A DNA stretch of 19,316 bases, taken from assembly GCA_045599965.1 (NCBI GenBank), contig JAZRXA010000004.1, forward strand, positions 1 to 19,316, read 5' to 3'. Each line of letters begins with the position of its first letter. Position 1 is the stretch's first letter. The notes below the pieces were generated by a model that was not told the origin of the DNA, searched no databases, and was given only the letters and a program-made list of their open reading frames with translations. Shown here piece after piece: positions 15,049 to 19,316 of this stretch. The stretch is from RGIG5612 sp045599965 (lineage in GTDB: Bacteria; Bacillota; Clostridia; Lachnospirales; Lachnospiraceae). The position numbers and the translations under genes were made by a program.

Positions 15049-15611
15049 TGAGAGTTATTGCAGGCAAAGCCAGGAGATTGTTATTAAAAACAACTCCTGG
15101 CTTAGATACAAGACCTACAATTGATAGGATTAAAGAAACTTTATTTAATATTATTAATCCTTATATTCCAGGCTCATCTTTCTTAGACCTATTTAGCGGT
15201 TCAGGGAGCATAGGTATTGAAGCCTTAAGTAGAGGAGCTAAAAAGTGTGTTTTTGTAGATAATAGTGCGAAAGCAGTTAGCTGTATAAAAGAAAATTTAA
15301 CTTTTACTAAGTTGATTGATGATGCATTAGTTTTACAAAAAAATGCTATTAGTGCAATTAATGAATTATCTTTAAGCAAACAAAAATTTGACATTGTTTA
15401 TATTGATCCACCTTATAGTTTAGGACTAGAAGAAGATACATTAAAGGCATTAGCTAGTTCTAATATTATTGATGAAGATACATTGATAATTATTGAGGCA
15501 GATAAAAACAATAATTTAGAGTTTATAAGTAGTTTACCTTTTGTTATTGAACGAGAAAAAAACTATAAAACAAATAAACATTACTTCTTAAGATTCGGAG
15601 AATCTAAATAA
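15048..15611 (+). CDS. rsmD: 16S rRNA guanine(966)-N2-methyltransferase
   Basis: RsmD methylates N2 of a conserved guanine (G966 in E. coli numbering) in 16S rRNA, using S-adenosylmethionine. The 187 residues show the family start RVIAGKARRLLL-TTPGLDTRPTIDRIKETLFNII, the SAM-binding loop FLDLFSGSGSIGIEAL (45-60) and the catalytic DPPY (120-123). The ATG overlaps the S1 stop codon (TAATG), and its own stop overlaps the coaD ATG in the same way, so all three are probably translated in series. rsmD followed by coaD is a widespread bacterial pair. Confidence 0.96.
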   Translation: MRVIAGKARRLLLKTTPGLDTRPTIDRIKETLFNIINPYIPGSSFLDLFSGSGSIGIEALSRGAKKCVFVDNSAKAVSCIKENLTFTKLIDDALVLQKNAISAINELSLSKQKFDIVYIDPPYSLGLEEDTLKALASSNIIDEDTLIIIEADKNNNLEFISSLPFVIEREKNYKTNKHYFLRFGESK

Positions 15612-16096
15612 TGAAAACAAAAGCTATTTATCCAGGTTCATTTGATCCAATTACTTATGGTCATCTTGACATGATAAAAAGAGCGTCTAATATTGCTGAT
15701 AATTTAGTTGTAGCTGTTTTAATTAATGAAAAAAAGACACCTCTTTTTACTATAGATGAAAGAATCAAAATGATTAAAGATGCAACAAAAGATATTAGTA
15801 ATGTAAAAGTTGTTTCTTTTTCAGGCTTGCTTGTAGATTTTGTTAAAGAACAAAAAGCTGATTTCGTTATTAGAGGTATTAGAAATTCATCTGATTTTGA
15901 TTACGAATCTCAGATGGAAAAATTAAATAGAAAATTATATCCAGAAATAGAATATGTGTACTTAACTGGTTCAGATAAATATGGATATATTAGTTCTTCT
16001 TTGGTTAAGGAACTTGCCAGCTTCGATGCAGACATTTCTAAATTACTTTCTAAAGATATTGCAAAAGAAGTTAAAAGAAGAATAAACAATAAATAA
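15611..16096 (+). CDS. coaD: Phosphopantetheine adenylyltransferase
   Basis: CoaD transfers AMP from ATP to 4'-phosphopantetheine, the next-to-last step of coenzyme A synthesis. The 161 residues match the family length. The nucleotidyltransferase motif is YPGSFDPITYGHLD (7-20) with catalytic H18. RGIRNSSDFDYE and the ATP-binding ISSSLVKEL follow. CoA made through this enzyme is a substrate of both PFOR and Pta elsewhere in the window. The gene starts within the rsmD stop codon. Confidence 0.97.
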   Translation: MKTKAIYPGSFDPITYGHLDMIKRASNIADNLVVAVLINEKKTPLFTIDERIKMIKDATKDISNVKVVSFSGLLVDFVKEQKADFVIRGIRNSSDFDYESQMEKLNRKLYPEIEYVYLTGSDKYGYISSSLVKELASFDADISKLLSKDIAKEVKRRINNK

Positions 16097-16110
16097 TTGG
16101 AGATGTTTAT

Positions 16111-16920
16111 ATGAGTAAGATTGAAGAAATCATCGACGAAATTGAAGATTATATTGATAATTGCAAATTTCAACCTTTTTCTAATTCAAAAATCATTGTT
16201 AACAGAGATGATCTTGATGAATTGATTGCTGATTTACGTTCAAATATTCCTGATGAAATTAAAAAGTATCAAAGAATAATAGCTAATAGAGATGCTATTC
16301 TTAAAGATGCTCAAGATAAATCTGACGAAATGGTTAGAAAAGCTAATGAGATGACATCAACATTAGTTTCTGAACATGAGATTATGCAACAAGCTTATAT
16401 TGAGGCTGATAGAGTAATTGATGATGCTTCTGTTAAGGCTCAGAATATTCTTGATAATGCTACTAATGATGCCAATGCAGTTAAAAATGCTGCTATTCAA
16501 TATACAGATGACTCTCTTGCTAAGATTCAAGAAATTCTATCTAACTCTATTGAAGATATGACTGTTAAATATGATGCTATTATTAGATCACTTGAAGCTA
16601 ATTTAGATGTCACAACTCAAAATAGAAAATCTCTTCATGACACACCTACTACAGGAAATGATCCTAGAGAAAATGTTCAATATGGCGAAGATTATGAAGA
16701 GTATGAACAATATGATGATTATGAGGAATATTACGAATCTCCTTATCAAGAAAATGAAGTAGAAGAAAATGGAGAAGATGAGAAAGATTATTCTCAAATG
16801 ACTATTGAAGATGCTATGAGAGAAGGCGACATTGATTTCGAACCAATCAAAAGTAAAAAAGAGGAGTTATCTCCTGATGAAGGATTCGAAAGCTTTAACT
16901 TGAACATTGATGATTTTTAA
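16111..16920 (+). CDS. DivIVA-like coiled-coil protein next to coaD
   Basis: The protein is soluble, 269 residues, with no catalytic motif. Residues 1-45 (IIDEIEDYIDNCKFQPFSNSKIIVNRDDLDELIADLR) match a conserved N-terminus seen in Clostridia proteins often labelled ATPase or V-ATPase subunit H-like, which is not supported here. A long coiled coil covers about 50-170, rich in Ala, Asp and Glu. The tail is strongly acidic and tyrosine-rich (188-227), then ends in acidic and hydrophobic residues (DIDFEPIKS, FNLNIDDF). The place beside coaD parallels DivIVA/SepIVA-type genes of other Gram-positive bacteria, so a scaffold role in division or wall growth is reasonable inference. TTGGAG precedes the ATG. 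Confidence 0.75.
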   Translation: MSKIEEIIDEIEDYIDNCKFQPFSNSKIIVNRDDLDELIADLRSNIPDEIKKYQRIIANRDAILKDAQDKSDEMVRKANEMTSTLVSEHEIMQQAYIEADRVIDDASVKAQNILDNATNDANAVKNAAIQYTDDSLAKIQEILSNSIEDMTVKYDAIIRSLEANLDVTTQNRKSLHDTPTTGNDPRENVQYGEDYEEYEQYDDYEEYYESPYQENEVEENGEDEKDYSQMTIEDAMREGDIDFEPIKSKKEELSPDEGFESFNLNIDDF

Positions 16921-16926
16921 GTTAGG

Positions 16927-16949
16927 CGCCAGGTTGATAAGACCTGGCG
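16927..16949 (+). terminator. GC-rich hairpin between DivIVA-like gene and walJ
   Basis: CGCCAGGT (16927-16934) pairs perfectly with ACCTGGCG (16942-16949) around a 7-nt loop, followed by ATTTTA. It has the shape of a weak intrinsic terminator, but walJ starts only 10 nt later. It may therefore be an attenuator lowering expression of walJ and tmcAL, or an mRNA-processing or stability element. Confidence 0.55.
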
Positions 16950-16959
16950 ATTTTACATT

Positions 16960-17757
16960 ATGAGAATAGAAAATATTGCTAGTGGTAGTTCTGGAAACTG
17001 CACATATATAGGAACTAATAATACTCATGTTTTAATAGATACAGGCATAAGCAAAAAGCGTATTTTAGAAGGCTTAAAAAATGTCGATTTATCTTTAGAC
17101 GATATTGATGCAATATTAATTACGCATGAACATATTGATCATATTTCTTCTCTTGGCATACTTTTAAGGACTAAAGAAATTCCGGTTTTTGCAACCAAAG
17201 GAACTATAGAAGAAATAAAAAAATGTTCTTCGCTAAAGCAGTACAACAAGGATTTACTTACGATTATTAAAGAAGATAATCCTTTTTCGATACATGATTT
17301 AGATTTTACAGCTCTTAAAACTTCACATGATGCAAAGCAAAGCGTTTGCTATAAGTTTAAGCAAGGAAATAAAAGTGGAGCAATCGTAACAGATTTAGGA
17401 GTTTATGATGATTATTTAATTAATAATCTTAAAGGTTTAGATTTTATATTATTAGAAGCAAATCATGATATAAAGATGCTAGAAGTTGGACCTTATCCTT
17501 ATCCATTAAAGCAAAGGATTTTAAGTAAAACAGGCCACCTATCTAATGAAGCATCGGGACAACTTTTAGACAAAGTTTTACATGATAATATAAAAGGAAT
17601 TATGCTTGGTCATTTAAGTAGAGAAAATAATACTAAAGACCTTGCTAAGTGGACAGTCGAAAACGAAATTGATGCATCAAATTCAAAATATAAATCAAAT
17701 GATTTTGAAATTAAAATTGCGCATCATGAAATCATTTCAGAAATTATTGAATTTTAA
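16960..17757 (+). CDS. walJ: WalJ/YycJ-type metallo-beta-lactamase-fold hydrolase
   Basis: A metal-dependent hydrolase of 265 residues, close to WalJ (YycJ), which in Firmicutes is tied to the WalRK wall-homeostasis system and to DNA-end processing. The N-terminus IASGSSGNCTYIGTNNTHVLIDTGIS is the family signature. The zinc motif is HEHIDH (H56, H58, D60, H61), with later ligands in TSHDAK, TDLG and GHLSREN. Family knowledge suggests a 5'-exonuclease-like activity, but the substrate here is unproven. No walRK genes are nearby. No Shine-Dalgarno lies before the ATG; the space is filled by a hairpin, so initiation may be weak or unusual. Confidence 0.88.
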   Translation: MRIENIASGSSGNCTYIGTNNTHVLIDTGISKKRILEGLKNVDLSLDDIDAILITHEHIDHISSLGILLRTKEIPVFATKGTIEEIKKCSSLKQYNKDLLTIIKEDNPFSIHDLDFTALKTSHDAKQSVCYKFKQGNKSGAIVTDLGVYDDYLINNLKGLDFILLEANHDIKMLEVGPYPYPLKQRILSKTGHLSNEASGQLLDKVLHDNIKGIMLGHLSRENNTKDLAKWTVENEIDASNSKYKSNDFEIKIAHHEIISEIIEF

Positions 17758-17772
17758 AAAGAAAGGAATGCT

Positions 17773-19059
17773 ATGAAAGTTACAGGAATTATTGCAGAAT
17801 ATAATCCATTCCATAATGGTCATGAATACCATTTAAGCGAAACAAGAAAAAGATTAAAGAGCGATTATATAGTTGTAGTTATGAGTGGTAACTATGTTCA
17901 AAGAGGTGCGCCAACAATTATTGATAAGTACGCTAGAACTCAAATGGTTTTAGAAGCTGGTGCCGATTTAGTTTTAGAACTTCCTACATGTTTTGCTACA
18001 GCTAGCGCAGAATATTTTGCTTATGGTGGCGTAGCTATTTTAGACAAACTTGGAATAGTTAATGATTTGTGTTTCGGAACGGAAAGTCTTGATAAAGTTA
18101 ATCCTGATGTTTCTAGTTCTGAACAAGATGTTGCAGCTGACGATATTACAGATCAATTTAGAAAAATTGCTGATCTTTTAGTAGATGAACCAGAAGAGTT
18201 TAAGACAGTATTAAGAGAAGCTCTTAAAGAAGGTCTTTCTCATGCTGCTGCTAGGAGCAAAGCTGTTGGAAAAATATTAGGAGAAGAGTATGTAACTGTT
18301 ATGGAAACTTCAAATAATATTTTAGGTATTGAATATCTTAAGTCACTTAGAAAATTAGGTAGTAAGATTAAGCCTGAACCAATTGCTAGAAGATTAAGCA
18401 TTCATAATGATAAATCTATTAACGAACGATTTTCTTCTGCTAGTGCTATTAGAAATGCTATTTACAACAAGTATGATATGAACTCACTTTCTAGCACAGT
18501 GCCGGGTTATTCTTTAGATATTTTAATGGATAGATATTTAGTAAGTTTTCCAATATTTAGAGATGATTTCTCATTAATTATTGGAGCTGAGTTATTAAAA
18601 GCTAAAGAGCCTAGAGATTTACGTAAGTTCTTTGGAGTTTCTGAAGATCTTGCTAATAGAATTTTTAATTTAAGAAACGATTATAAAAATTTTGCTGAAT
18701 TTAGAGATTTAATTGCTACAAAAAGCATTACAAAAGCAACTGTTTCTAGAGCTTTAATGCATATTGCTTTAGGAATTACTGAAAACGATATGAATGAGCT
18801 TTATAGTGCTGATATGATAAAGTGCGTTAATGTTTTAGGTTTTAGAAAACAATCTGGTGATGTATTTACACAGATTAAGAAAAACTCTGACTTAAAGCTG
18901 GTTACAAAACTATCTGATGCTGTTAAATCTTTTGAAAGTGAACCAGATAAGATGCTTATGCAAAATATTGCAGCTGATGAAATGTATAGGATGGTTGCAA
19001 TGAATAAATTTAATTCAGATTTAAAAAATCCATACAATCAAGGTGTTGTAATTATTTAA
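17773..19059 (+). CDS. tmcAL: tRNA(Met) cytidine acetate ligase (TmcAL)
   Basis: TmcAL (formerly YlbM) forms N4-acetylcytidine at the wobble position of elongator tRNA(Met), using acetate and ATP by way of acetyl-AMP. The 428 residues begin with the nucleotidyltransferase motif GIIAEYNPFHNGHEYHL (NPFHNGH at 11-17), then MSGNYVQRGAP-IIDKYART and LVLELPTCFATASAEYFA-GGVAIL, all hallmarks of the family. AAAGGA precedes the ATG. It lies directly upstream of pta; because it consumes acetate, the main end product of the Pta route, the pairing makes metabolic sense, though this is inference. Confidence 0.95.
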   Translation: MKVTGIIAEYNPFHNGHEYHLSETRKRLKSDYIVVVMSGNYVQRGAPTIIDKYARTQMVLEAGADLVLELPTCFATASAEYFAYGGVAILDKLGIVNDLCFGTESLDKVNPDVSSSEQDVAADDITDQFRKIADLLVDEPEEFKTVLREALKEGLSHAAARSKAVGKILGEEYVTVMETSNNILGIEYLKSLRKLGSKIKPEPIARRLSIHNDKSINERFSSASAIRNAIYNKYDMNSLSSTVPGYSLDILMDRYLVSFPIFRDDFSLIIGAELLKAKEPRDLRKFFGVSEDLANRIFNLRNDYKNFAEFRDLIATKSITKATVSRALMHIALGITENDMNELYSADMIKCVNVLGFRKQSGDVFTQIKKNSDLKLVTKLSDAVKSFESEPDKMLMQNIAADEMYRMVAMNKFNSDLKNPYNQGVVII

Positions 19060-19073
19060 ATAAGGATTATAAT
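19046..19073 (+). promoter_or_regulatory. Putative pta promoter
   Basis: TTGTAA (19046-19051) and a consensus TATAAT (19068-19073) are spaced 16 nt apart. The -35 overlaps the last codons of tmcAL and the -10 lies about 49 bp before the pta start. It resembles the nifJ promoter in both boxes. No terminator hairpin separates tmcAL from pta, so read-through is also possible. Confidence 0.5.
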
Positions 19074-19121
19074 TTCATAGGATGTTTTAATTTAATAAAT
19101 AAGAAAAGAGGTAATGTGAAA

Positions 19122-19316
19122 ATGGGTTTTATTGATAAGATGTTTGCACAGGCAAAGGCAGATAAAAAGACAATTGTTCTACCTGAACCTATGGACAAAA
19201 GAACTTTTGAAGCTGCTGAAAAGATTTTGAAACTTGATATTGCAAATCTTGTAATTATCGGAACTCCAGAAGAAATTGAAGAAAATTCTAAAGGCTTTGA
19301 TATTACTGGTGCGAAG
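19122..19316 (+). CDS. pta: Phosphate acetyltransferase, 5' part
   Basis: The first 65 codons of a gene that continues past the window. The translation MGFIDKMFAQAKADKKTIVLPEPMDKRTFEAAEKI followed by IANLVIIGTPEEI is the typical N-terminus of Pta, which converts acetyl-CoA and phosphate to acetyl-phosphate for ATP production by acetate kinase. GAGGT (19108-19112) supports ATG 19122 with 9-nt spacing; an in-frame GTG at 19116 would be too close. An acetate kinase gene is expected downstream but cannot be seen. Confidence 0.9.
   Translation, partial: MGFIDKMFAQAKADKKTIVLPEPMDKRTFEAAEKILKLDIANLVIIGTPEEIEENSKGFDITGAK

Noticed and set aside
16111..16920. ATPase or V-ATPase subunit
   Set aside because: There is no Walker motif or membrane segment. 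Any resemblance is to generic coiled coil.

Overview
The window is AT-rich DNA from an anaerobic, Gram-positive-type bacterium, most probably a gut-associated member of the Clostridia. The grounds are a full-length pyruvate:ferredoxin oxidoreductase, an LtaS-type membrane sulfatase, a sortase-type surface protein, the scpA-scpB / HI0933-flavoprotein / cmk / ispH / S1 gene order, and TmcAL next to pta. No species can be named from sequence alone.

Bases 1-833 hold no convincing gene. They are packed with inverted repeats: a GC-rich fold-back at the window edge (4-52), three hairpins spaced exactly 61 bp apart (60-222), a 337-bp element of nested palindromes with near-perfect 28/29-bp terminal inverted repeats (238-574), a two-tier hairpin (617-664) and a terminator-like hairpin (715-740). 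A promoter then leads into a 615-residue secreted protein (834-2681). It has two copies of an unrecognised domain of about 155 residues, an InlB-type repeat, and an SPDTG-membrane-Lys/Arg sorting tail. A terminator hairpin closely resembling the one upstream follows it.

The rest is conserved chromosome, all on the + strand. nifJ (2857-6384) has its own strong promoter and makes acetyl-CoA from pyruvate. From 6503 to 19059, thirteen genes lie nearly end to end with several overlaps: ltaS-like, metallophosphoesterase, scpA, scpB, HI0933-family flavoprotein, cmk, ispH, S1 protein, rsmD, coaD, a DivIVA-like coiled-coil gene, walJ and tmcAL. They serve envelope polymer synthesis, chromosome condensation, CMP phosphorylation, isoprenoid synthesis, translation and rRNA/tRNA modification, CoA synthesis and cell-wall/division control. 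The start of pta (19122 to the window end) follows behind its own promoter. PFOR and Pta together form the pyruvate to acetyl-CoA to acetyl-phosphate route, and TmcAL uses acetate and ATP to modify tRNA.

The least ordinary items are the repeat island in the first 600 bases, the duplicated-domain surface protein framed by twin hairpins, and the S1 protein with nine 11-residue helical repeats at its C-terminus. I found no CRISPR array, transposase, integrase, tRNA or rRNA gene.
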